The notes below the pieces were generated by a model, which was not told the DNA's origin, made no database searches, and worked only from the letters and a program-made list of their open reading frames with translations. This document shows, piece by piece, positions 24,423 to 32,585 of a DNA stretch of 64,000 nucleotides. The stretch lies in the NCBI GenBank assembly GCA_045110515.1, contig JBGCGD010000016.1, positions 113,213 to 177,212 on the forward strand, written 5' to 3'. Position numbers and translations under genes: made by a program. Numbering within the stretch: position 1 is the stretch's first letter; each line of letters starts with the position of its first letter. This DNA comes from Granulosicoccus sp045110515. Its GTDB lineage: Bacteria; Pseudomonadota; Gammaproteobacteria; Granulosicoccales; Granulosicoccaceae.

Positions 24423-25541
24423 TTAGGCGGTTAACAGCTGCATCACGTCTTTATTTATATACCGCTTATGCTTACCGATTCGAACCTCTGACAGCAAACC
24501 TGCTTCTAACAGTCGCTGCATCCAGGCAGTTGCGGTTTGACGCCTAGCCAAGCCACAATTACTTAAATCTGCCAAACCAAAACTGGGTCTGTAGCACACA
24601 TTCAGTAATGCTTCAGAAGGTGGTTTTGGCAACAGTTCATGCATAGCCTCTTTCATTAATATATTTTTACGTTCCCACTGAAGCAGTTGTTCTGTAGCAT
24701 CGACAGAAGCTTCAGTCACCGCTGTCATGAAAAATCGCAACCATGCAAGGTGATCTCCATAGGCGACTGCATTGTAAAGACACTGCCAATGCCGATTAGA
24801 TCGCCGGCTAAAATACAGTGACAGCGGTAAAGCCGGTGCACAGAGTAAATCTTCCTCACAGATAAGCAGCAGAGTCAGTAATTGGCCAACCGCAATATTC
24901 TGATGTGAAAAGGGCCGCAAGGCCATCCACTGCCCATTCGCAGCAGCAGCCATAATCAGCGGATCAAGATCTCCGGCATCGCGCTGAATGAATGTATGCC
25001 AGTTTTCCAACAGCGCCTGCAGCCGTTCAGCCCCTGTAGGCGGGGTCAGTTTGAGAAAATTGGTATCAGCAATTGAGCAGGATTTATCCGGTGCGTCGCT
25101 ACGCCGAATGGCGGTAGGTTTTCCATGCAACGCCGCCGCTAGATCCAAAGCTAATAAACTGCCAACAGGCTCGCTGGTGAGATTACTGTGTGCGTAGCTC
25201 CTTGCCGAAATGTGCCTGTGCAGAATATCTGAAGTATGACAATCTTCACCAACGCTCAATGACGCAGAGAGCTCAATAGCTTCACCCTGCATCTGCAACG
25301 CGCCAACAGATTCCATCACTGAAAAAGCGCTTATCGCAGTGGATGATACGGCAGACTGTTTCAATGCCTGTGCATATGTGGCGAGTGCCGCACGAGCTGG
25401 AATGGCAGCCTTTAACGTCTCAATTGACTCGAATCGGGATGCAGCAGGCAGCATCGGCAAAGCCTGCTTACTTTGCACCGATTTAGGAGGAGCAGACACC
25501 TTGTCTGATTGCATAGGGAGCCGCTGGCCACAGTTGCACAA
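24423..25541 (-). CDS. Fic-fold protein with a rewritten catalytic motif
   Basis: The 372-residue protein follows a Fic-domain protein along its second half. DPLIMAAAANGQWMALRPF lines up with the helix leading into the active site, LLTLLLICEEDLL with the next helix, LPLSLYFSRR with the ligand-side helix, and a C-terminal winged helix (LARRQTATAWMQRLLEAGLL) closes it. The canonical HPFxxGNGRxxR is replaced by RPFSHQNIAVGQ starting at Arg209: the catalytic His, both Gly and the two phosphate-binding Arg are gone. It is therefore unlikely to AMPylate by the known mechanism. The start is taken at the TTG at 25541, preceded by AGGTGG; ATG at 25514 is possible. It follows a small gene by 36 bases. 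Confidence 0.8.
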   Translation of the reverse strand: MCNCGQRLPMQSDKVSAPPKSVQSKQALPMLPAASRFESIETLKAAIPARAALATYAQALKQSAVSSTAISAFSVMESVGALQMQGEAIELSASLSVGEDCHTSDILHRHISARSYAHSNLTSEPVGSLLALDLAAALHGKPTAIRRSDAPDKSCSIADTNFLKLTPPTGAERLQALLENWHTFIQRDAGDLDPLIMAAAANGQWMALRPFSHQNIAVGQLLTLLLICEEDLLCAPALPLSLYFSRRSNRHWQCLYNAVAYGDHLAWLRFFMTAVTEASVDATEQLLQWERKNILMKEAMHELLPKPPSEALLNVCYRPSFGLADLSNCGLARRQTATAWMQRLLEAGLLSEVRIGKHKRYINKDVMQLLTA

Positions 25542-25577
25542 TTCGCCACCTATTTTACAAGGATATCTGCCTGTAAG

Positions 25578-25907
25578 TTAAGCGTTTTCTGAATTCGAGT
25601 TCACTCGCAACCCGGGTACCGACAACCCTGCAGCGCCATAGAGAAAATTAGCCAGTGGCTCGTTACCGAAAAAATCATAAACCGCCAATACATCGGCACA
25701 TTCAGCACCAAAATAACGAATGTCTATGGTTTGAGGGTTATCGACCCTTTGAGCAACATAGCCAACGTCGGTTTGGTAAACACAAAACCTGCGCCTAATC
25801 GTATCGTCGTGATTCAGCGCAACGACATTTGCCAAGCAACGTCCCTGAAAGGCGATTTCGGTATGCCGATTCAATTTCACCACGACCGCTTGAAGAGTGT
25901 CCGTCAT
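25578..25907 (-). CDS. Small protein of unknown function upstream of the Fic-fold gene
   Basis: This is a 109-residue protein that I do not recognise. It is soluble, mixed alpha/beta in character (IAFQGRCLANVVALNHD, RRRFCVYQTDVGYVAQRVD), with a C-terminal FLYGAAGLSVPGLRV. Two adjacent ATG codons and GGAA upstream mark the start. It is the first gene of a two-gene operon with the Fic-fold protein, so it could be a partner or antagonist, as small proteins beside Fic genes often are; nothing in the sequence proves this. Confidence 0.65.
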   Translation of the reverse strand: MTDTLQAVVVKLNRHTEIAFQGRCLANVVALNHDDTIRRRFCVYQTDVGYVAQRVDNPQTIDIRYFGAECADVLAVYDFFGNEPLANFLYGAAGLSVPGLRVNSNSENA

Positions 25908-26268
25908 CATCAATTTCCAATGAACAGAATTGCGCCTACGCGCTTAAAAGTAGTCTAAAGACTAAGTCGCTTTCCTAAAGCAGAATAAATAGTTACAAAT
26001 AGATACGAACCGAAACGCCACTATGGCTGAATGCACTGAAGATCCAGCTACCCAGACGCTTTTTGCTGGATTATTAGGAAAAAACAAGCGATTTACTGAG
26101 TGAATTACCCTAAACACGCGTGTTTTACGTATGTTTAGTTTATTGGTTTGCCAACAGATGATCACTGTCATGATCTTCTGTCATCAGTACACAAAATACC
26201 AGTGCCTTACTATAGGGCTGGTTTCTCGATTTTATTTTGTTGCGTCTTAGCGCACTGCGTTGTTAATT
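25908..26268. other. Divergent region between the Fic-fold operon and the RND pump
   Basis: No gene is supported. Promoters for both sides must lie here. The inverted repeat TAGTCT-AA-AGACTA at 25951-25964 is close to the Fic-side start and could be an operator. A 69-residue reading frame on the minus strand shows no coding features. Confidence 0.45.
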
Positions 26269-27399
26269 ATGATTAAGCGAATTTTCTTCTCCCTGTTAGG
26301 GGTCTGTTTGATAGTAGGTGTCCTCGCAGGATTAAAAACTTTTCAAATAAAGGACCTTATCGCAGCCGGCGAAGGCATGAGCCAGCCCCCTACGGCTGTC
26401 ACCGCCATCAGTGTTGAAAGAGCCAGTTGGGAAACAACACTTCGCGCTATAGGAACACTAGAGGCCGCTCAGGGCGTTGTTATTACAGCTGATTTGCCGG
26501 GGCGAGTATCAAAGCTGTATTTCGACGGCGGCGAACTCATCACCAAGGGAAGCTTGTTGCTGGAGCAAGAAACCAGCACAGAGGATGCTCAGCTAGCCGC
26601 AGCAGACTCCGATCTGGACTTGGCGCAGAGCAACCTGGACAGAGTATCGCGGCTTTATAGAAGCCGGGTCGTTTCCAGAGCTGAGTTTGATTCTGCTCAA
26701 TCTCAGGCCAGCGCGGCACAAGCGCAGGTCGAGAACATAACAGCGGCACTGACGAAGAAACGAATAACAGCTCCGTTCGACGGTCGATTGGGTTTACGTT
26801 TGGTTGATATCGGGCAAGACCTTTCTCAAGGGGTCGCCATTGTATCTTTACAAGCATTGGACCCCATGCGCGTGAATTTCTCCATGCCTCAAAAGGCCCT
26901 AGCTCATATCAAAGACGGCTTAGAGGTTCGTGTGACCAGCAATGCCGTCGCCGATCGCGTATTCGACGGCAGCATTACTGCCATCAATACAGAAATTGAC
27001 GCACAAACACGAACAGTCCGTGCACAAGCCACACTCAACGTAAAAGCCGAGGATGGATCATCCATCCCCACACTGCTTCCCGGTATGTTCGCAAGCGTAG
27101 AGGTTGTACTGCCCGATGAAAAAGAAGTATTGATGATTCCAATTTCAGCCGTGAATTTCGCCACCTTCGGCGACTCGGTGTTTGTTTTAGAGAACAACGA
27201 AAATGATCAGCTGAGTGCAAGACAACAATTCGTTCAACTAGGTGAAAGACGAGGAGACTTCGTTGAAGTGACCAAAGGCCTTGAAGAAGGACAAAACCTG
27301 GCAAACGATGGTGTCTTCAAACTACGAAGCGGTGCAACCGTCGTTGTCAAAGAAGACGGTTCAGAGCCAAGCTTGAATCCGCAACCCGACAATTCTTGA
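26269..27399 (+). CDS. RND efflux pump periplasmic adaptor
   Basis: This membrane-fusion protein of 376 residues bridges the inner-membrane pump and an outer-membrane channel. It has an N-terminal membrane anchor (IFFSLLGVCLIVGVLAGL), the lipoyl-like half motifs GVVITADLPGRVSKLYFDGG and RITAPFDGRLGLRLVDIGQ, an alpha-helical hairpin between them, and a beta-barrel domain with PGMFASVEVVLPD. It is closest in style to the MexH/MdtA-like adaptors. The ATG at 26269 is preferred. It is followed after seven bases by the pump. No outer-membrane channel gene is in the window, so the pump probably uses a shared TolC-like protein. Confidence 0.94.
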   Translation: MIKRIFFSLLGVCLIVGVLAGLKTFQIKDLIAAGEGMSQPPTAVTAISVERASWETTLRAIGTLEAAQGVVITADLPGRVSKLYFDGGELITKGSLLLEQETSTEDAQLAAADSDLDLAQSNLDRVSRLYRSRVVSRAEFDSAQSQASAAQAQVENITAALTKKRITAPFDGRLGLRLVDIGQDLSQGVAIVSLQALDPMRVNFSMPQKALAHIKDGLEVRVTSNAVADRVFDGSITAINTEIDAQTRTVRAQATLNVKAEDGSSIPTLLPGMFASVEVVLPDEKEVLMIPISAVNFATFGDSVFVLENNENDQLSARQQFVQLGERRGDFVEVTKGLEEGQNLANDGVFKLRSGATVVVKEDGSEPSLNPQPDNS

Positions 27400-27406
27400 G
27401 ATCACC

Positions 27407-30400
27407 ATGCAATTCACGGATATATTTGTAAAGCGTCCTGTACTTGCGATTGTGGTGAGCCTGCTGATAATCATTGCAGGGATTCAGGCAGTCAGTAGTC
27501 TTAGCATCAGGCAATACCCGCGAAACGACAATGCGGTCGTCACCATAAACACAGCGTACATAGGCGCCAGTGCTGAGTTAGTTCGTGGCTTTATAACAAC
27601 CCCACTAGAACGTGCTGTCTCCGGAGCCGACGGTGTCGAATACGTTTCCTCTTCCAGTGCACAGGGGCTTTCAACCGTCAGCGTTCGGCTGGAGCTAAAC
27701 TACGACCCCATCAAAGCCCTCTCAGAGATCAGCTCTAAGGTTAACCAAGTTCGGGGCGATCTTCCGCCCGAAGCAGAAATACCGGTCATTAATGTTGAAT
27801 CAGCGGACAGTACCGTTGCATCGGCCTATTTAAGTTTTACCTCGGACATCCTCGAGCCTAATCAAGTAACCGACTTCTTAACCCGGGTTGTACAACCTCG
27901 CCTAGCTGCAAGGGACGGAGTTCAGCGGGCTGAAGTTCTCGGCGGAAGAAACTTTGCCATGCGCATCTGGCTTGATCCCACCTTGTTAGCGGCTCACAAC
28001 ATCTCTCCTGCGCAAGTGAGACAAGCGTTAAGTGCTAACAACTACTTATCGGCATTGGGCAAAACCAAAGGCGCGTTAATTGAAGTCAATCTTGCGGCCA
28101 ACACCGATCTATCAACGGTGGAAGAATTCGAGGATCTCGTTGTCGATTCAAGGGGCAACTCCGTTGTACGAATTCGCGATATAGCTACTGTTGAAATGGG
28201 TGCGGACCTCACTGATGTAGAAGTTCGATATAGTGGCGACAAAGCCATCTTTATGGGTATATGGCCACTACCCAATGCAAATACTTTAGATGTCATTAAA
28301 GGCGTCCGGGAAGAGTTGGATGACATAAAGAGCACACTACCGACTGGTATGACTGCAGCCGTTGCTTACGATGCCTCTGAATACATCGCAAGCTCAATCA
28401 GAGAGGTTGTCACCACACTGGTTGAAACACTGATCATTGTCATGCTGGTGATCTTCTTGTTCATGGGATCGCTCCGCTCCGTCATTGTCCCCATCATGGC
28501 AATACCCATCTCGCTAATCGGCGCTGTCTTTCTCATGCAGATGTTCGGCTTTAGCGTAAACCTACTCACGCTGTTAGCCATCGTTCTCTCGGTAGGCTTA
28601 GTGGTCGACGATGCTATCGTCGTTGTCGAGAACGTAGAACGACACATCAGCGAAGGTAAATCACGCATACAAGCTGCCCTGTTGGGTGCCAGAGAACTCG
28701 TCGGCCCTGTTATTGCGATGACCGCAACCTTGGTGGCGGTGTACTTGCCCATTGGTTTGCAAGGTGGTCTGACCGGCTCATTATTCCGCGAGTTTGCTTT
28801 TACACTCGCAGGAGCTGTAACCATATCCGGTATTGTGGCGTTAACACTTTCACCCATGATGTCGGCCGCCTTACTGCGTGAAGGTGACTCTGAGAAAGGA
28901 TTTCAGAAAAGAGTAAACAACACGTTTAATGCTGTTCGGCGTGGCTATGTAAAGCTTCTGAATGGCACATTAAAGGCTCGTCCAGCGGTCTATATTTTCT
29001 GGTTTCTGATCAGCCTGCTATGCATTCCGATGTTCATCATGTCTCCGAAGGAGCTAGCACCCACCGAAGATCAAGGCATTCTGTTTGGCATCGTAAACGG
29101 CCCAGGCAATGCCACTATCGAAGCGGCATCGCGCTACGCGGGCCAAGCTGATGATGCCTTTAACAGCGTTGATGAGACCGAGTTCACCTTCCAGTTGACG
29201 TTTCCATCGTCAGGTTTTGGAGGCATGGTACTCAAAGACTGGAGCGAACGTGAGCGATCTGTATTTGATATCAAACCAGAAATCGCCCAGAAGCTAAACA
29301 ACATTGCCGGGATCAACATGTTTCCTGTCACTCCCCCGGCATTGCCCGGTGGCGGAGACTTTCCGGTCGAATTTGTTATTGCATCTACTGCCGAGCCTGA
29401 ACAAATTCTGGAATTTGCCAGAGAAATTCAACTACGTGCAATTCGCTCTGGCATGTTTGCGTTTCCGCCTATCATCGATACCAAAATTGATAAGGCCCAA
29501 ACTGAAATTGTGTTCGATAAGGACAGAGTGGCCGACATGGGACTGACCATGCAGCAAGTCGGCGCTGACATCGGCACCCTGCTAGGTGGAGGGTTCGTCA
29601 ATCGATTCAATATTGAAGGACGAAGCTATAAAGTCATTCCGCAAGCACTACGCAGTGAGAGACTAAACCCGGACCAACTGCAGGATCTTTATGTCTCAGG
29701 ACCTAACGGCACTCTGATTCAGTTAGGCTCTATCGCCTCACTGGAACATGGCACCGTCCCCCGGGCACTGAATCGTTTTCAGCAATTGAATGCCGTGAAG
29801 CTCAGCGGAGTATCAATAAAACCACTCACCGAAGCACTAACCTTTTTAGAGGATACAGCCAGCGAAGTTTTACCGGCTGGCTATACACTCGACTACACCG
29901 GTGAATCGCGCCAGCTCAGGCTTGAGGGAAACAAGTTTCTGCCCGCATTTATGCTGGCGGTTGTGCTCATTTATCTCACCCTGGCTGCACAGTTCAATAG
30001 CTTCAGAGACCCCTTTGTCATACTGGCAGGCTCAGTTCCCTTGGCGATGTTTGGCGCGCTCATTTTTACGTTCTTGCGTATGCCGAACCCGGAGCTACCC
30101 CATTGGACGAACTCCTTTACCACCACGCTCAATATTTACTCACAGGTGGGCTTAGTCACGCTGATTGGCTTGGTGGCGAAAAACGGAATTCTAGTCGTGG
30201 AATTTGCCAAACAAATGCAGCAACAAGGGCTTCACAAATTGGCGGCGATCAAAGCGGCATCAGCGACTCGCTTCAGGCCTATCCTGATGACAACCTTTGC
30301 CACCGTGGCAGGCCACTTCCCGCTTATCTTGGTCAGTGGCCCGGGAGCAGAAGCAAGGAATTCAATCGGCTTGGTGCTTGTCGGCGGAATGGCAATCGGC

Positions 30401-30493
30401 ACCCTGTTCACCTTGTTTATCATTCCATCGATCTACATGCTTTTCGCAAAAGACCTTGGTGGCACTCGTGATTCGCTGGAAGATCCTGCTTAA
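27407..30493 (+). CDS. RND multidrug efflux pump, HAE-1 family
   Basis: This is a proton-driven inner-membrane pump of 1028 residues. It begins MQFTDIFVKRPVLAIVVSLL, has 12 membrane helices and two large periplasmic loops. The proton-relay pair is visible as VGLVVDDAIVVVENVERH in helix 4, and the conserved Lys in helix 10 lies in IGLVAKNGILVVEFAKQ. GANVTI-like metal ligands are absent, so it belongs with drug pumps (MexI/AcrB type), not heavy-metal pumps. The substrate range cannot be read. It forms an operon with the adaptor and ends in a perfect hairpin at 30482. Confidence 0.95.
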   Translation: MQFTDIFVKRPVLAIVVSLLIIIAGIQAVSSLSIRQYPRNDNAVVTINTAYIGASAELVRGFITTPLERAVSGADGVEYVSSSSAQGLSTVSVRLELNYDPIKALSEISSKVNQVRGDLPPEAEIPVINVESADSTVASAYLSFTSDILEPNQVTDFLTRVVQPRLAARDGVQRAEVLGGRNFAMRIWLDPTLLAAHNISPAQVRQALSANNYLSALGKTKGALIEVNLAANTDLSTVEEFEDLVVDSRGNSVVRIRDIATVEMGADLTDVEVRYSGDKAIFMGIWPLPNANTLDVIKGVREELDDIKSTLPTGMTAAVAYDASEYIASSIREVVTTLVETLIIVMLVIFLFMGSLRSVIVPIMAIPISLIGAVFLMQMFGFSVNLLTLLAIVLSVGLVVDDAIVVVENVERHISEGKSRIQAALLGARELVGPVIAMTATLVAVYLPIGLQGGLTGSLFREFAFTLAGAVTISGIVALTLSPMMSAALLREGDSEKGFQKRVNNTFNAVRRGYVKLLNGTLKARPAVYIFWFLISLLCIPMFIMSPKELAPTEDQGILFGIVNGPGNATIEAASRYAGQADDAFNSVDETEFTFQLTFPSSGFGGMVLKDWSERERSVFDIKPEIAQKLNNIAGINMFPVTPPALPGGGDFPVEFVIASTAEPEQILEFAREIQLRAIRSGMFAFPPIIDTKIDKAQTEIVFDKDRVADMGLTMQQVGADIGTLLGGGFVNRFNIEGRSYKVIPQALRSERLNPDQLQDLYVSGPNGTLIQLGSIASLEHGTVPRALNRFQQLNAVKLSGVSIKPLTEALTFLEDTASEVLPAGYTLDYTGESRQLRLEGNKFLPAFMLAVVLIYLTLAAQFNSFRDPFVILAGSVPLAMFGALIFTFLRMPNPELPHWTNSFTTTLNIYSQVGLVTLIGLVAKNGILVVEFAKQMQQQGLHKLAAIKAASATRFRPILMTTFATVAGHFPLILVSGPGAEARNSIGLVLVGGMAIGTLFTLFIIPSIYMLFAKDLGGTRDSLEDPA

Positions 30494-30508
30494 GTGCTAA
30501 GCAGGATC
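30482..30508. terminator. Perfect hairpin shared by convergent RND and lipoprotein genes
   Basis: GATCCTGCTTA and TAAGCAGGATC pair over eleven bases around a five-base loop. The stem contains the end of the pump gene, including its stop, and reaches the stop of the convergent lipoprotein gene. It probably stops transcription from both sides. Confidence 0.7.
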
Positions 30509-31190
30509 AATATCGATCGGCGAAATCAAATAAACCGGTGTAATGACCCTCGGCTTGTACGCCGTTTTCGAGCGTTAAGCTGAATCGCAGTTCGATATCT
30601 GGAAGCATGCCTCCGAATTCGATGATGCCGCCCGTAACCTGAAAGGTTTCGTTGGGTTCTACATCCCCACTTTCATTCACATCAACACCAACCGTTGCTA
30701 CATCGAAATACGCAGTACCCGCCAAAACGCCGCTTCCAGAACCAAGCGGCGAGTAGCTATAGGTCGCAAACGAAAACGACTCTCCGGGGCTGTAGAGTTC
30801 TGCATACACGACAGCACTGGCTTCAACAGGGACTAGCAAGCTGTGAGTTACGCCGTCAATCGTCGTGGGGGTCACGATGAATTTACCATTGGTGATCGTG
30901 AAATCGATGCTGTAGTGATTCTCCTCAATACCCCAGATATCTCCTAGCGCAGCATCAAGAGGGTACTCAACGGAGCTTACCTTAACGTTGCTATCACCTT
31001 CGGGCCCTGCGACGACAGGCACATCGTCAATGGGCTGAGACACAGAGGGTGGTTGAGCAGGGTCTACATTCTCACCATCGTTCTGAGGCTGTGAGGAATC
31101 CATGTCGGCCACATTTGCTGAATCGCCACAGCTCGCCAGCGCGAATGCAAGAGCGCAGGTGCAACAAACATGTGTATGGAATCGACTCAT
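30507..31190 (-). CDS. Lipoprotein of unknown function
   Basis: This is a 227-residue predicted lipoprotein: the signal peptide ends in the lipobox LASC (Cys near residue 21), followed by GDS and a Pro/Asp-rich spacer. The mature domain is beta-rich with repeated short strands and aromatic residues. A loop DVNESGDVEPNE looks like a calcium-binding DxNxSGDxE site. No family is recognised. The ATG at 31190 is chosen because of the GGTGG site just upstream. It stands alone between the RND pump and the ynj operon. Confidence 0.75.
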   Translation of the reverse strand: MSRFHTHVCCTCALAFALASCGDSANVADMDSSQPQNDGENVDPAQPPSVSQPIDDVPVVAGPEGDSNVKVSSVEYPLDAALGDIWGIEENHYSIDFTITNGKFIVTPTTIDGVTHSLLVPVEASAVVYAELYSPGESFSFATYSYSPLGSGSGVLAGTAYFDVATVGVDVNESGDVEPNETFQVTGGIIEFGGMLPDIELRFSLTLENGVQAEGHYTGLFDFADRY

Positions 31191-31292
31191 TGACCACCCA
31201 ACCAATCATGTAAATTTCAAGGAACTACGTGACTAACGGCATTTTTTTACGTTACAGGGTTACTCATAGTTAACTTTAGACGTTACGTCCAG

Positions 31293-31898
31293 TTATCTGA
31301 GTGTGCGGTAACCAAAAAAAACGCGATTTACGGCAGTTATTAGGCATATAAACGAAAACGCCCAGGCAATTAGAGAAAAATGCGAAGCGAAAAGACACAT
31401 CAGTGCAAAACAGATAATTGTTTCCGTACCTTCCGCTAACCCATTGAGGTAATACAAACTTTTGTATTCAAAGTCAGGGTTCTCTATCGAGCGCTCTTTT
31501 GCAAGAGCAGCGAAAGCCAAAAAACTGGCGCCCGTCCCTACAAAACTTGCAATTAAAACAGCACAAGCCAGTGCATTTTGCTCAGGATCTGCTAAAGCAA
31601 ATCCTAACGGAAATGTTGCATAGAAAAAAAAGTCCAACGTAATATCCAAAAATCCACCCGCATCGGTGGGCGTGCTCAACCGGGCTAATTCACCGTCAAC
31701 TCCATCTGCTATGCGGTTGAGCAACAGACAAACAAGACCCAACATCGGATTACCTGAAGCAACAGCGGGTATTGCCATTAGTCCAATGACAAAGCCTACA
31801 ACTGTTACGGTATCAGGACCAACACCTCGGCTATGTAACTGAGCCGCAACTCGTTTTAGAGGTCTCTTCAGAATGGGGACAATAAATTTATCCAACAT
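31293..31898 (-). CDS. ynjF: CDP-alcohol phosphatidyltransferase, YnjF-like
   Basis: This inner-membrane enzyme of 201 residues has about five or six helices. The signature D-x2-DG-x2-AR-x8-G-x3-D-x3-D is complete: DGVDGELARL, then GGFLDITLDF. Such enzymes transfer a phosphoalcohol from a CDP donor; the acceptor is unknown for YnjF. It is the last gene of the ynj operon, seven bases after ynjD, as in E. coli, where ynjE lies between ynjD and ynjF; ynjE is absent here. Confidence 0.85.
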   Translation of the reverse strand: MLDKFIVPILKRPLKRVAAQLHSRGVGPDTVTVVGFVIGLMAIPAVASGNPMLGLVCLLLNRIADGVDGELARLSTPTDAGGFLDITLDFFFYATFPLGFALADPEQNALACAVLIASFVGTGASFLAFAALAKERSIENPDFEYKSLYYLNGLAEGTETIICFALMCLFASHFSLIAWAFSFICLITAVNRVFFGYRTLR

Positions 31899-31905
31899 AG
31901 GATTG

Positions 31906-32583
31906 TTAGAAGACTTGTGTCGAAGACTGAACCGTTAAGGAGCTGACAGAGTGATTACGCTCACCGATAGTCAGCACTCTGGCATCCGAAGGTATGTCCG
32001 CCAGATCATGAGTTACCAGTAAAACCGGTAACTTTGCGGCAGCCTCCCAGGTAAAACGTCTTATCTGTTCTCGCAAAGCGGTATCTAATCCTGAGAAAGG
32101 CTCATCAAGCAACAAGGCGCAGGGATCTGAGAGCAGTGTGCGTACAAGACTCACTCGGGCGCGCTGTCCACCTGACAACGTGGCCGGGTCTCGATCTTCC
32201 ATTCCAGCCAGACCCGCATCGGCCAGGCTTTGCTGGACACGATCGCGACGGCTCTGTCGAGTGCCGCCACGCAAACCAAAATAGAGGTTTTCCCCGACGC
32301 TCATGTGCGGGAACAGATAATCCTGCTGAAGCATTAAACCCAGACGGCGCTTCTCCGTCGGTAATGGGTTAAGCATTTTCTCACCCAACCACACGCTTCC
32401 TTGGGCACTAATGCGAGAATCTGCCGTGCCGGTCAGCCAACTCAATATGCTGGATTTACCACTACCACTGGGGCCCATGAGTGCCAGCACACAACCCGGC
32501 TCTATCGTAAATGATAAGTCTTCCACCAAGCCCTGAGCGTTAGGCAAATGAAGGCTCAGATTGTCTACGCGCAATGAATGCAT
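31906..32583 (-). CDS. ynjD: ABC transporter ATPase YnjD
   Basis: This is a short ATPase of 225 residues with Walker A GPSGSGKSS, the signature LSGGQRARVSLVRTLL, and Walker B ALLLDEPFSGLD. Length and the compact C-terminus match YnjD. It powers the fused permease YnjC, whose gene ends two bases upstream, and works with the binding protein YnjB. The transported compound is not established for the family. Confidence 0.9.
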   Translation of the reverse strand: MHSLRVDNLSLHLPNAQGLVEDLSFTIEPGCVLALMGPSGSGKSSILSWLTGTADSRISAQGSVWLGEKMLNPLPTEKRRLGLMLQQDYLFPHMSVGENLYFGLRGGTRQSRRDRVQQSLADAGLAGMEDRDPATLSGGQRARVSLVRTLLSDPCALLLDEPFSGLDTALREQIRRFTWEAAAKLPVLLVTHDLADIPSDARVLTIGERNHSVSSLTVQSSTQVF

Positions 32584-32585
32584 AC

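Noticed and set aside
28366..28857. 163-codon open frame on the minus strand inside the RND pump gene
   Set aside because: Antisense to a strongly conserved pump; Met/Ser/Thr-rich translation is typical of a shadow frame.
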